Source: Planctomycetota bacterium (lineage in GTDB: Bacteria > Planctomycetota > UBA8742 > UBA2392). Taken from it: DNA of 64,000 nt. Below are positions 41,323 to 54,719 of this stretch, in pieces (position 1 is the stretch's first letter; every line of letters begins with the position of its first letter). The stretch covers positions 620,001 to 684,000 of the forward strand of contig JABTUE010000003.1 of NCBI GenBank assembly GCA_015075515.1, given 5' to 3'. The position numbers and the translations under genes were made by a program. The notes under the pieces were generated by a model, which was not told the DNA's origin, did not search any database, and saw only the letters and a list, made by a program, of their open reading frames with translations.

Positions 41323-43579
41323 TCCCTTTACCCTGGGGTGCAGGCCGCTTTCGCCCGCCAGCACCGGCATGGCCAGTGTAACCGCCGCCATGCTCACCGA
41401 GTCCTGCACCGAACTGCCGCGCGGCATGACGTTGGCCGGGCGCTTGAGCCCCAGCAGCAGCGGCCCCAGCGCCGTGGCCTCGCCGGCCACACGCACCAGA
41501 CGGAAAGCCGCGTTGGCCGCGTCCAGGTTCGGAAACACCAGAATGTTGGCCGGTTCGTTCCAGCGTTCGGCCTCCAGAATGTTGCGGAACTCTTCAGGGG
41601 CCAGGGCGATGTCAGCCTGGACTTCGCCAATCGCGTCCACGCCGGGGTTGCGCGCGGTGAACAGTTCGTAGGCCTGGCGCACCTTTTCGGCCTCGGGGTG
41701 GTTGCTGGAACCAAAGTTGTTGTAGCTGACAAAGGCCACGCGCGGTCGGATGCCAAGCGCCGAAACGGCCTCGACGCACAGACGGGCACAATCGGCCAGG
41801 TCTTCGCTGTCGGGGGTGATGTTCAGGGTGGTGTCGGCAAAGAACATCACGCGGTTCTTCAGCACCATGATGTGCATGCCGACCACGCGGCGGGTGTTGC
41901 TGCGGCGGCTGACATAGCGCAACACATGAGGCACGGTTTCGCGGTAGATGCGGTCGGCGGCCGACAGCATGCCGTCCACCATGCCAAGGTCGGTCATCAG
42001 GGCCGCCAGCGAATAGCTGTTCAGTTCGGCCTTGTCTGCAAACAGGCCGCTGCGTTCCTTGAACCGCGTGAGCAGCAGTTCGTTGCGCGGCGGGTCGCGC
42101 GGGTCAATCACCTCGTACTCGCCGTCGGCAAAGCCCTTCATGCCATCGCGGATTCTCTGGGCGTCGCCGACCAGAACCGGCCGGGCCACCCCGTCGCGCA
42201 GAATCTGGCGCGCCACGGCCAGCACGCGGGCGTCGGCGCCGTCGGGCAGGGCCAGGCGCTTGCGCAGTTCCTGGGCCTTGTGGATGGCCACGCTCATCAC
42301 GGCGCGGCCGGGCTCGGTCATCACGCGCAGGCGTTCGCGGTATTCATCCACATTGAGCACCAGACGCGCCACGCCGGTGTCCATGGCGGCCTTGGCCACG
42401 GCCGGGGCCACGTAGTACAGCACGCGCGGGTCAAGCGGCTTGGGGATCAGGTACTCGCGCCCGAACTTGAAGCGTTTGCCGCCGTAGGCGCGGCTGACGC
42501 TTTCGGGCACTTCGGCCTTGGCCAGGCGCGCCAGGGCAAAAGCCGCGGCAACCTTCATTTCCTCGTTGATGGCCGTAGAGCGCGTGTCCAGCGCCCCGCG
42601 GAAAATGAACGGAAAGCCCAGCACGTTGTTGACCTGGTTGGGGTAGTCGCTGCGGCCGGTGGCGATGATCGCGTCGCCGCGTACGGCACGGGCTTCTTCG
42701 GGCGTGACTTCGGGGTCGGGGTTGGCCATGGCAAAGATGATCGGGTCGCGCGCCATGGACTTCAGCGCCTCGGGCTTCAGCGCGCCCTTGACCGACAGGC
42801 CGTAAAACACGTCGGCGCCGGCCAGCGCGTCTTCCAGCGTGCGCCAGGGCGTCCTGCGGGCAAAGGGTTTCTTGACATCGTTCAGGTCCGTGCGCTGGTC
42901 CTGGATCACGCCCTTGGTGTCGCACAGAATCACGTTTTCGGGTCGCATGCCCAGGCGGATGGCAAAGTTGGCGCAGGCAATCCCCGCGGCGCCGGCGCCG
43001 TTGATCACAATCCGCATGTCCTCGAGAGTTTTGCCCACCAGCCTCGCCGGCGTTCATCAGCGCCGCGCCGGAAATGATGGCCGTGCCGTGCTGGTCGTCG
43101 TGGAACACCGGAATGTTCATGCGTTCCTTGAGCCGGCGCTCGATCTCAAAGCACTCGGGCGCCTTGATGTCCTCAAGGTTGATGCCGCCGAACGTGGGCT
43201 CCAGCAGCGCCACCGCATTGATGAAATCCTCGACGTTTTCGGTCTTCACCCGATGTCGTAGACGTCAATGTCGGCAAACTTTTGAACAGCACGCCCTTGC
43301 CTTCCATCACCGGCTTGCTGGCCAAAGCGCCCAGGTTGCCAATGCCCAGAATCGCCGTGCCGTTGCTGATCACCGCCACCAGGTTGCCCTTGTTGGTGTA
43401 ACGGTAGGCGTCGTTTTCCTGGCGCGCGATCTCGCGGCAGGGCTCGGCCACACCCGGCGAATAGGCCAGGGTCAGGTCGCGCTGGGTCAGTGTCGGCTTG
43501 GTCGGTACAACCGCGAGTTTGCCCGGGCGGCCCTTGGCGTGGTACTGAGGCTGGCCTTGTAGACGTCAAAGTCGCTCAT
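41320..43579 (-). CDS. maeB: NADP-dependent malic enzyme with phosphotransacetylase-like domain, frameshifted in this sequence
   Basis: The pieces give one MaeB-type protein of about 750 residues starting at 43579 (MSDFDVYKA). The malic domain includes [47 protein letters not shown] and [14 protein letters not shown](P) binding is [17 protein letters not shown]. The C-terminal about 330 residues are the phosphate-acetyltransferase-like regulatory domain ([30 protein letters not shown]). It would decarboxylate malate to pyruvate and make NADPH. Four single-base indels near 43546, 43280, 43250 and 43050 split the frame, one of them in an A-run; the largest intact piece is 41320-43038. I treat them as sequence errors. 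Confidence 0.85.
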
Positions 43580-43691
43580 GGTGTGCTCCCGGCGCACACG
43601 CTAGAACGCGCGCCCGCGCGTGCAATGGGAGTTCGGCAGGCAACAGGAGCCGGCACCGGGCCGGCTCCTGTGATGGTTCCAAAACAGTCTG

Positions 43692-46600
43692 CTAGCGCAG
43701 CAGCTCCGGCGGCAGGTACCGCCAGGGGTTGTCCACCGGCGCCAGCCAGCCCTCGGTCGGCGGGACGGCAAAGTCGCCCTCTTTCTGCGGCGCCGTCGGC
43801 GTAGGCACGGGCCCGGGCTGGGGGTTGGCCGGGTTGCGGATCTTGTCCAGCGCGACCTCGATCGCCTTTTCCAGTTGCGTGTCACGGCCGGCCAGCCTGT
43901 CGGCGGGCGTGATTTCGACCATCACATGCGGCTGGCAGCCGTTGCGTTCCTGGTTCATGCCGTCAATGTTGTAAAAGCCGCTGCTGGGCAGGCGCCAGTT
44001 CGTGCCGTCGCTCAGGCGGATGTCGCGGGTGCCGATCACCGCGCCCGGCGTGGGCATGCCCACCAGCGTGGCCATGCCCAGCACCTTCATCGCGTGCGGG
44101 AACACCTCGGCGTCGCTGTAGCTGCGCTCGTTGATCATCACCACGATCGGGCGGTTCCAGTACACCGGCGGCTGGCCGATGCGCCGGCCGTCGCGCAACT
44201 GCATATAGGCGTAAGGCCGCCGCGACAGGATATCAATCAACTGCTGGTGGATGTTGCCGCCGCCGTTGTCGCGCACGTCAATGATCAGCGCCTTGGCGGC
44301 CTGCACGGCGGGGTTGGCCAGTTCGTTTTCAAAGGCCTGCAGGTTGGGCGGCATCATGTTGGCAATGTGGATGTAGGCGACCTGGCCCGACGATTTCTGG
44401 GCCGAGGTGGTCTTGCAGGCGCGGATGTAGTCCTGGTAGCCGCGCTGGCGACGCTGGGCGAAGCTTTCGGTCTTGACCTTGACCTCGCGCACGCCGTTGC
44501 CTTCGGGGTTGTCGGCCACCCAGAAGGCAACTTCCTGGCCTTCCTTGCCCTCGAGGAAAGCATCCAGGTTGTCGGTGACGGCAAGCTGGCGGCCGTCCAC
44601 ACGGAAGATGTAGTCGCCCTTGCGGATCCAGGCCTGGTCGGCGGGCCCGCCCTTGTCCACGGCATCCACCCTCAGGCGCTGGCGGCCGCCCTGGACGGCC
44701 TCGGGCACCAGCGACATGCCCAGCAGGCCGGTGTTGGTCGGTCTGGCGCGCATGGTTTCAGCGTTGGCGCCGGTGTGGCTGGCGCTGACTTCGCCGACCA
44801 TGCGGTTCAGGTAGTACAGGTATTCTTCGCGTGCCGGCGGCCTGCACCAGTTCGCGGTACTTGCGGCCCAGCGCGGCCCAGTCCTTGCCGTGAAACTTGG
44901 GGTCATAGAACGACTGTTCGAACGAACGGTGGGCTTCGTCGAAGCTGCGGAGCATTTCTTCTTTCTGGCTGATGCGCTTGGTAGCAATGAACGGAATGCT
45001 GCGGCCGTTGTTGATGCCCGCGGGGGTGGGCGCGTACACAAGTTCGCCCGCCGGGTTGACGTACATGATGTGTTTGCCGTCAGGCGTGAAGCTGGCATAG
45101 GCGCCCTGGCCGATCAGAACCTCGCCGCTGCCGGCCAGGTCGGTGACCAGAACTTCCTGGCGCACAAACGTTGCGCCCTGGGTCACGCGGTCAAAGGCGA
45201 TAAAGCGGCCGTCGGGGCTGACCACCGGCACTTCTTCAATCGCGGGCGTGCTGCACACACGGCGCTGGCGCTGCGGCCGTCGGCGTCCATGATCCAGATG
45301 TCGGCGTTGTTGCCGCCGGCGCGGGCGGTATCAAACACAATCTGCTTGCCGTCGGGCGTGAACACCGCGTCGTCGTCGTTGGCCGGGTTGTTGGTCAATT
45401 GAACGGCGTTGGGGGCGCCAATCGCCTGCAGCCAGATGTCCTTGTTGCCGCTGCGGGTGCTGGTGAAAACAAGCGCCGTGCCGTCGGGGCTCCAGGACTG
45501 AAAGAAATCGTCGGCCGGGTCCTTGGTGAACTGGCGCAGGTTCTGCCGTCAACGTCCATCAGCCAGATATCGGCGTTGCCGCTGCGGTCACTGTAGAAGC
45601 TGATCGTCCTGCCGTCGGGAGAAAGCTGGGGGTTCTGGTTGTGCCACTGGTCGGCCGTGAGCTGGCGGGCCGAACCGCCGTTGGCGTCCATGATCCAGAT
45701 ATCGCCGCCCAGTGTGAACAACACGGTCTTGCCGTCACGGGACAGGCTGGCGCGCTCGACGCCGTTGGTGAAGGTGCGGTCAATCATGGTTTCGCCGCGC
45801 GAATCCTCGCGGATCTCCACCTTGATCAGCCGGGGTTTGGCGCCGGGAGTCTTGAGGTCCAGCGCGTGCAGATAGAACTTCCACACGAACACCGCCGTGC
45901 TTTCGTCGGCGCTGTAGCACACGTTGCTGGCGCCGTCGTCGCCCAGTCTGGTCAACTGTTCGCAGGTGCCCTTTTCGGTGTCGCACACGAACAGTTCAAA
46001 GCTGCCGTCCACCTCGCGCGTGAAGCGCAGGCGCTTGCCGTCCTTGCTGACGCTGGGCTCGCGCGAGTTGCCGTCGAACATCAGCATGTGCTCGGGCGCG
46101 TAGCCCGCCACCTGGCGGTACAGCCGGTCGTTGGCCGAACCCTTGTATTCCTGAACCTTGGCGTCGCTGGCGCCGTCCACAAAGTACAGCGTGGTGCCGT
46201 CGTCGGGCGTGGTGGCGTCGCGGCCGCCGGTGGTGGTCAACTGCACGGGTGTGCCGCCGGCCAGCGGAATCCGCCACACGTCATAGGTGCCGGCGCGATT
46301 CCAGCCCATGTTGCGGTTGGTGAAGAACAGCACGTGCTTGCCGTCGGCGGTAAAGCCGGTGGGCACTTCGGCCGCCGCGTGGTACGTAAGGCGGCGCGGC
46401 GGGCCGCCGTCAATCGGCATCACCCACAGGTCGTAGCTGCCGGCGCGGTCGCTGATGAACACCACCTGCTTGCCGTCGGGCGTGATCATGGGCCGGGTGT
46501 CAAAGGCCCTCGTTGAACGTCAGGCGCGTGGCGCGGCCGCCCTGGGCGGGCATGGACCAGATATCGCCGTGCAGCGTGAACACGATTGTCGCGCCGTCGG

Positions 46601-46775
46601 GCGACAACGAAGGAAAGCGCGCGCCGGGCACACCGTCACGCGGGTCAAGCACCGGCCGCGCCGGCGCGGCGCCGGGCTGGGCCGGTTGCGCGGGCTGGGG
46701 GGCACGGGGCGTGCGCTGGGCAAACAGGCCGCCCGCCATCAGGGCGACCACCATCACGACGATCACGGAACGCAT
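43692..46775 (-). CDS. Tricorn-like S41 protease with PD40 beta-propeller, frameshifted in this sequence
   Basis: About 1025 residues when the pieces are joined. A signal peptide (about 1-19, ending GLFAQ) is followed by WD40-like PD40 repeats (SLSPDGATIVFTLHGDIWSM; ITPDGKQVVFISDRAGSYDL and several more). The tricorn C1 segment is ALGRKYRELVQAA with EEYLYYLNRMVGEVSASHTG, then comes a PDZ (GPADQAWIRKGDYIFRVDG) and the S41 protease core with the Ser nucleophile in INERSYSDAEVFPHA. It probably degrades peptides in the periplasm. Indels near 46500, 45545, 45255 and 44840 break the frame. Confidence 0.85.
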
Positions 46776-46983
46776 GCGTTCACTCCATCCAGGAACAGCC
46801 GGACGCGCACCGGCGGCCGGCCAACAGAACCAATGTGAATAACCGTTGTACGAGCCGCGGGGCGTTTTCCCAACCAGAATCAGCCCTTACAAACAGGCCC
46901 CCGCCCAGTAGCGGCGCCGGGCCCGGTTGCCTTTCATACTGTCGGGGCCTTGCTAGACTCTGCGGCCCGACACGGGAGCAATC

Positions 46984-47835
<852 letters not shown>

Positions 47836-47852
47836 CCAAGGCAGGAGAGCCC

Positions 47853-49243
47853 ATGAACCAGCCCCCGAACGTTCCTCCCGGCTATGGCGCGCCCCAGCAG
47901 CCCGCGGGCTACGGCCCGCCGCCGGGCAACCCCGGATACCCGCCGGGGCCGGTGCCGCATTCGGGCAGTTACGCGCCCCCGCCGCAGGGCCACCCCCAGC
48001 CCGGCTATGCCCCGCACCCGCAAAGCTACCCTCAGCAGGGCTTCCGTGGCATGACACGCCAGATTTTCAACCCCGCCAGTTACCGCCAGCAGGGCAGCGG
48101 CTCGTGGGCCGCGGCGTCACTGATCCTCTCTCTGGTCAGCATCCTGTTCTGCGGCCTGCTTTCGCCGCTGTCGCTGGTGTTCGGCCTGGTCGGCATGGTG
48201 GGCAACAAGCGCGCCAAGGGCCTGGCCTTTGCGGGCTTTCTGATCTCGCTGTGCCAGGTGGGCCTGTGGGTCGCGGTGATGGGCCTTGGCTTTCACCAGG
48301 TCTACTGGGCCGAAGAATACGCCGCCCAGGCCGGCGCGCCGGTGGTGGCGGCCATTGACGAGTTCAAGAAAGACAACAACCGCGTGCCCCACAGTCTTGA
48401 GGAACTGGTGGCCAACGGCTATCTGCCCGAGGCCTGGACAACCGGCACGGACAGCCTCGACGGCGCGGTAAAGAAGGCCGTGGAGGGCCGCAAGTGGTCC
48501 GAGTTTTTGCGCTACAAACCCGGCGGCGACGCGGTGTGGGCGGGTGACACGGGGTTTGTCCAGGTCATGCGCAGCGGCGACGCCGACGACTGGGCGGATT
48601 TCCTGGGTGTGCCCGCTCGCGGTGACGGCCCGCCCAAAGAGTACCAGAGCTACGGCCTGGCGTTCATCGGCGTGGATAAAACCTGGCACACCACCGACGA
48701 CAAACCGGTGAAGCAGGAGACCAAGTTCGACCTGCAGACCCTGTTCGGCGGCGGCGACGCCAAAACGCGCGAGATCACGCAAAGCGCCGCGAACTGCAGA
48801 AGATGCTGCAAAGCCTCGAGAACAAGGCCAAATACTACGAAACCGCCCTGACCAAGGCGCAGAATGACCTGAAGGAAGCCGAAGCCGACCTGCGCAAGAT
48901 CACCAAGGAACGCGGCCTCAGGACACTGGAACAGGTCAAGGGCGACAAGGTGGCCAACGAGCATCTGCAACTGATCGGCGAAACCCAGAAGCGGCTGCTG
49001 ATCGTGCAGAAGAAGAACAAGGATGCATCGGACACCCACGCCCAGATCAAGGTCAAGATCAAGCGTCTGGCCAACCAGGAAGAAATGGCCAAGCTGGCCG
49101 ACAGCCCCGAAGAAATCGCCGCCCTGAACAACCTGATTGAGGAAAGCAAAAAGGCCCTGGACGAAAAATCCGGCCTGGGCGAGCTTGACCGCCTGTCCGA
49201 ACAGGACGCGGCCGAGCAGTGGTTCAAGGCCAACTTCCGCTAG
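47853..49243 (+). CDS. DUF4190-like membrane protein with Pro-rich head and coiled-coil tail, frameshifted
   Basis: About 463 residues when joined. The first about 65 residues are Pro/Gly/Tyr/Gln-rich repeats. Two membrane helices follow (AAASLILSLVSILFCGLLSP and about 115-140), a layout typical of DUF4190. A globular part then contains AIDEFKKDNNRVPHSLEELV, similar to a pseudopilin-like helix-and-turn. A one-base loss near 48781 shifts the frame; after it the product continues as a highly charged coiled coil (LENKAKYYETALTKAQNDLK) to 49243. It starts 17 bp after the hbd stop. The function is unknown. Confidence 0.65.
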
Positions 49244-49251
49244 TTTCTGCC

Positions 49252-49282
49252 GCAACCGGGGGCGCAACCCGCCCCCGGTTGC
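49252..49282 (+). terminator. Hairpin after the coiled-coil protein gene
   Basis: A perfect 12-bp stem GCAACCGGGGGC/GCCCCCGGTTGC with a 7-nt loop (49252-49263 and 49271-49282). It begins 9 nt after the stop codon at 49243. No U-tract follows. Confidence 0.65.
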
Positions 49283-49296
49283 ACGCGCAGGGGTTC

Positions 49297-49526
49297 ATGC
49301 CGCTTTCGCCAACAGCCGTGAAGTATCTGGCCATCGGCATTCTGGTGCTTCTGGGGGCCTGTTCATCGGCGCGCTGCTGTGGGACATACTCAAGATCGCG
49401 CTGGGGCTGCTGATCGGTCTTGGCCTGATCTATCTGGGTCTGCGGTTTCTGGCCGGAAAGGGTCTGCCCAGGGCAATGGAAGACGCGGCCAAAAAAGTGG
49501 TGGATGCCGGCAAGGACGGCAAATAG
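49297..49526 (+). CDS. Small membrane protein, frameshifted at a G-run
   Basis: The ATG at 49297 gives MPLSPTAVKYLAIGILVLLG, then the frame must change at a GGGGG run near 49354 to continue LFIGALLWDILKIALGLLIG and YLGLRFLAGKGLPRAMEDAA to the stop at 49526. One more G would give about 76 residues with two membrane helices and a basic cytoplasmic tail. No family is recognised. It sits between a hairpin and an ABC ATPase gene 45 bp downstream. Confidence 0.45.
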
Positions 49527-49571
49527 CCGGCTTGCCTTGCGCCGCGCCAATAACGATGATCCCGAACACCC

Positions 49572-50511
<940 letters not shown>

Positions 50512-50518
50512 GCCGCGC

Positions 50519-51136
50519 CTATTCTTCGGGCTGGTACACCTGCGGGCGTTTGTACGGGGCGGCGCCGATCACTTCCACGGCCGCGCCCTTCTTTTCAAAA
50601 CCCGCTATCTCAAGGTTCCACCGGCCGTTCTCGCGCCGGGGGCCGTTGTAAACCAGTCGCGGCGACTTGCCGTCCTTCAGTTGCGCGGACTTGTCGCCAA
50701 ACTCGAACTCGCCCAGCAGGCGAAACGCGGTCAGGCCCATGCCGCCCTCTTTCACGGCGGTGAACACTTCATGCGGCTCCACGACGCGGGGCAGCTTCCA
50801 TTCAAACCACAGCGCCCTGTCGTCCATGCTTGTCTGAACCTGCGCGCCGAACCGGCGCTGGAGTACAACCCGTACTCCGTCTACTCACTCTCATCACACT
50901 CAGCCCGCGACCAGCAGGTACACAATCGGCGGGCCCTGCAGCGCCACCGGAGGCAGGTCTTCCTTTTTGGGCGGGGTTTCGGTGGCCTTGACCTCGGTGG
51001 GGTGACCGTCGCCTCGTCTTCTTGCCAGGCCATGGCGCGGCGTCGCTCGGCGCTGTCAAAGCCCGCCCCGATGTGGCAGGGCCGCAACGGCCAGGGCCGT
51101 GCATCCAAACAACAGGGCTGTCAACGCGCGTTTCAT
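50519..51136 (-). CDS. Small secreted protein of unknown function, multiply frameshifted
   Basis: The C-terminal 102 residues (50827-50519, starting MDDRALWFEWKLPRV) are one open frame. Upstream, sequence in changing frames continues as GVRVVLQRRFGAQVQTS, LPPVALQGPPIVYLLVAG and EATVTPTEVKATETPPKKED, back to a signal peptide at 51136 (MKRALTALLFGCTALAVAA). At least three indels are needed to join them. The product would be an exported protein of about 200 residues rich in Pro and charged residues. No family is recognised. An ATG at 50827 could also be a genuine shorter gene. Confidence 0.45.
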
Positions 51137-51146
51137 GGTGTTCATA

Positions 51147-52126
51147 CTAGAACCGGTAAGACACGCTTGCACGGGCCGAAAGCTCACGGCCAAGCTGCAC
51201 GCCGTTCACATCGCGCCAGAGAATCACTTCAAACTTGGCCTTCATTTCCCACCAGGGTCGCGGGTGCCACTGGATTTTGGGCACCAGCACCAGCTCCTGG
51301 CCGCCGGAATCGCGCACCCGCGCGCCGTCGTCGCGGTCAAAGTCCGCGCGCTGGTACGCCAGCCCGAGCATCAGAAACATCGTGTTGCCGGGAAACTTTT
51401 CCTGGATCACCCGGTACTTCACCTCAAAGTCATGCGCGAAGCTGTCGCCGAAGTCATAGTTGCTGCGCCCCACGCCCACGCTGCGCCAGGTGTATTGCGT
51501 GGTCGAGATCAGCTCCAGCCGGTTACGCGAATAGGCGCTGATGTGCGCAAAGGTCAGCCCGACCGCGCCCTCGCCAAGCTGCATGTCCCGCGGCAGCCGC
51601 GCGCCGTCACGTCCGGCGTTGTTGTCGCCCGTGGGCAGCGTGGCCACACAGGCCAGGTTCAGGCTGGCGCCCTCTCCGCCGCGATCGCCGCCGGGCACCC
51701 ACCACAGGTACCGCATGCGCGCGGCTACGGCCACGTCGCCCAGACCGTGCAACTGGTCGCCCACGACGCCGCTTTCGGTCACGGCCCGGAAATCGCGGAA
51801 CACAAACGGCACCACGGCGCTGAGCGTCCACTCACCGGGGATCACGCGCGGCACGCCCTTGCCCAGTTCACGCCCAGGCCAAGCTGGTGGTCAACCTTGA
51901 ACAGACCCTCACGGTTGGCCCGCGGGCGCGCGCCGTCAAACAGGCGCGTGTGCATCTCGTGGCGATGGGCCAGATAAAACTGCACGCCTCCCGCAAACAG
52001 CGGCTCGCTTTCCAGCATGTTGACGCCCACGGCCGGTTCCGCCGCCACCGGCGCAGCCAAAAGCAGCAGCAGGCACCACGGCCCGAACGTGCGCCATACG
52101 CATCGCAGGCATCGTGGGGATCGCAT
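51147..52126 (-). CDS. Outer-membrane beta-barrel (transporter/porin-like) protein, frameshifted
   Basis: About 326 residues from the ATG at 52126. The signal peptide ends near VAAEP. The mature chain is alternating beta strands with aromatic girdles (VQFYLAHRHEMHTRLFDG; WTLSAVVPFVFRDF; MRYLWWVPGG) and ends ARASVSYRF, with the terminal Phe expected for BAM insertion. The pattern resembles outer-membrane proteins of the MetA-pathway/transporter-like class, but I cannot name a substrate. One indel near 51850 separates the N-terminal third from the rest (51147-51854). Confidence 0.65.
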
Positions 52127-52187
52127 GGCGCAAACATAGCAACCCCGGCCGCCAAATCCGTCACGCGTCTGCAACACATGAATCACG

Positions 52188-52556
52188 TTACTTGCGCTTG
52201 CGCCGCGCGGACCTTTCTGACCCCGAACGTCGCCGAGGCTTACCCGGCGCGGCCTTCAGGGCTTCTTTGGCCCATTGGGCCAGTTGGTCGCGATTCTCCT
52301 GCACGTCCACGGGCACGGTCCAGTAGCCGGCCATCACGTGGCCCGGCCAGGGCTCAAAGGGTTTGCAGCCGGCCTTCTGGAACTTCCCGCGCTGATCGGG
52401 CGCCGCTTTCAGGTACAGCACGTCGTTGTCGGCCAGGCCGAAAATCCTGCCGCCAAAGTATACGCCCGCGCCGCCGAACATGCGCTTGACCTCAATCGCG
52501 CCAAGGGCACTGAACTGGTCGCGCAGGTAGGCCACGAACTCTTCACTCACTGCCAT
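52188..52556 (-). CDS. TfoX N-terminal domain protein
   Basis: A 122-residue protein with the TfoX-N fold pattern: FVAYLRDQFSALGAIEVKRM, FGGAGVYFGGRIFGLADND, LYLKAA, then a KAGCKPFEP and MAGYWTVP segment. The C-terminal about 25 residues are Arg/Lys-rich. The TfoX C-terminal domain is absent, as in many small homologues of unknown function that are not competence regulators. It diverges from the DUF255 gene with only 23 bp between starts. Confidence 0.85.
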   Translation of the reverse strand: MAVSEEFVAYLRDQFSALGAIEVKRMFGGAGVYFGGRIFGLADNDVLYLKAAPDQRGKFQKAGCKPFEPWPGHVMAGYWTVPVDVQENRDQLAQWAKEALKAAPGKPRRRSGSERSARRKRK

Positions 52557-52579
52557 GCGCCCGATGCTAGCATCCGGGC

Positions 52580-54716
52580 ATGAACAAACACCGCGCGCCC
52601 AACGCCCTGATCCACGAATCCAGCCCCTACCTGCTGCAGCACGCCTACAACCCCGTGGCCTGGCTGCCCTGGGGCGAGGCCGCGTTTGCCAGAGCCGCGG
52701 CCGAAGACAAGCCGGTCTTTCTGAGCATCGGCTACGCCACCTGCCACTGGTGCCACGTGATGGAGCGCGAAAGTTTCGAAAACGACGAAGTCGCCGCGCT
52801 GCTCAATGAACACTTCATCCCGATCAAGGTAGACCGCGAAGAACGCCCCTGACGTGGACGCCGTCTACATGGCCGTCACCCAGGGCATGTCCGGCGGTCG
52901 CGGCGGCTGGCCCATGAGCGTCTTTCTGTTTCCGGACCGCCGGCCGATCACCGCCGGCACCTACTTTCCGCCCGAAGATCGCTGGGGCCGACCCGGCTTC
53001 AAAACCGTGCTGCGCCAGATTGCCGAAGTCTGGAAAACCCGCCGCCCCGAACTTGAGGAACAGGCCCAGGCCATCACCGAATGGCTCAACGCCCAGGGCA
53101 AGCCGCTGGGCAAGGCTGAACTCGGCATCGCCACGCTGGTCGAGAACGCCGCCGAGCACGCCCGCCGGTTTGACCACAAACACGGCGGGTTCGAAAGCGC
53201 GCCCAAGTTTCCGACCCCCACCGCCTGAGCGCCCTGATCCGCGCCGCCGGCATCCTGCCCGCCAAAGCTGACGCGGGCGCCCCGTCCGCACCCGAAGTTC
53301 TCAAGATGGCCGTCACCACGCTGGACGCCATGGCCGACGGCGGCATTCATGATCAGTGGGCGGCGGCTTTCACCGCTACTCCACTGATCGCCAGTGGCTG
53401 ACGCCCCACTTCGAGAAAATGCTCTACGACCAGGCACTGCTGGTGGAGGCCTACCTCGATGCCTGGCAGGTCACCGGCGAACAGCGCCACGCCGACATCG
53501 CCCGCGACATCCTTGAATACTGCCTGCGCGACCTGCGCGACGAAGGCGGGGCCTTTCATTCGGCCGAAGACGCCGACAGCGAAGGTGTAGAGGGCAAGTT
53601 CTACGTCTGGTCCATGGCCGAGCCAAGGCCCACCTGGGCGGCGACGCGGCCGTGGTCGCCTCGGCCTGGGGCTGCACTGAAGCCGGCAACTACCACGACG
53701 AGGCCAGCGGCACCCAGACCGGCGACAACATCCTGCATCTGCCCCGCCCGCTGGATCAAACCGCCAGGCTGCACGGCATGGAACCCGCGACCCTGCGCGC
53801 AACACTGGATCGTGCCCGCGAGATCCTGTTTCAGGTGCGTACCCACCGCGTGCGCCCGCTGCTGGACGACAAGGTACTGACGGACTGGAACGGCCTGATG
53901 CTGGGCGCAATCGCCCGCGCCGGCGTGCTGCTTGGCGAAAAACGCTATCTGCTGGCGGCCAACCAGTGCGCCGAGTTTCTCAGCCGCATGATGTGGCGCG
54001 ACGGCCGCCTGCTGCACCGTTATCGCAAGGGCAACGCGGGCATTGCCGGCTTTGTGGACGACTACGCGTTTTTCGGCAACGGGCTGTTTCAACTTTACCA
54101 GGCCACACTCGAGCCGCGCTGGCTGGAACTGGCGGCCGCCCTGGGCCGCGAATTGGTGCGCCTGTTCTGGCACGAAGACGAAGGCCTGTTCCACACCCAG
54201 GGCAGCGACGACCCCGACAAACTGATCGCGCCCAACCGCAGCGTGTACGACGGGGCGATTCCCAGCGGAAACTCGGCCGCGGCGCTGCTGCTGGCGCGCC
54301 TGGGCCGCACTTTGCAGGACAACAGGCTGCTGGAAATCGCCCGCCGCACTCTGGACGGCATGAGCCCCCAGATTTCCGGCCACACGCCGGGCTTTAATTA
54401 CGCGCTACAAGCGCTGGAACACTTCGTGCTGCCGGGCCAGGAGATCGTGATTGCCGGCGAGATGGCCGACAGCGCCACGCGCGCGCTGATTGCCGAAACC
54501 CGTAGGCACTTTCTGCCCCGGGCGATCCTGATCCACCACGAGCCCGGCCCCGACGGCGAAGCCATACGCAAACTGGTGCCCTTTGTGGCCAACCAGCAGC
54601 CCGTGCAGGGCCAACCCGCCGCCTACGTCTGCGAGCACTACACCTGCAAAGCCCCGGTAACCACACCTGAGACCCTGGCGGCAGTGCTTGCGCCCGCGTC
54701 ACGGGCTGCAGAGTAA
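52580..54716 (+). CDS. DUF255 thioredoxin-like / YyaL-SPATA20 family protein, frameshifted
   Basis: About 710 residues when joined. The N-terminal thioredoxin-like domain has [19 protein letters not shown] and the family hallmark [11 protein letters not shown]. The alpha/alpha-toroid part follows with [49 protein letters not shown] and [18 protein letters not shown]. The family is conserved from bacteria to mammals (SPATA20), with proposed sugar-epimerase-like or redox roles that are not established. Indels near 52850, 53225, 53360 and 53630 break the frame; the last piece (53652-54716) is intact. Confidence 0.88.
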
Positions 54717-54719
54717 GCG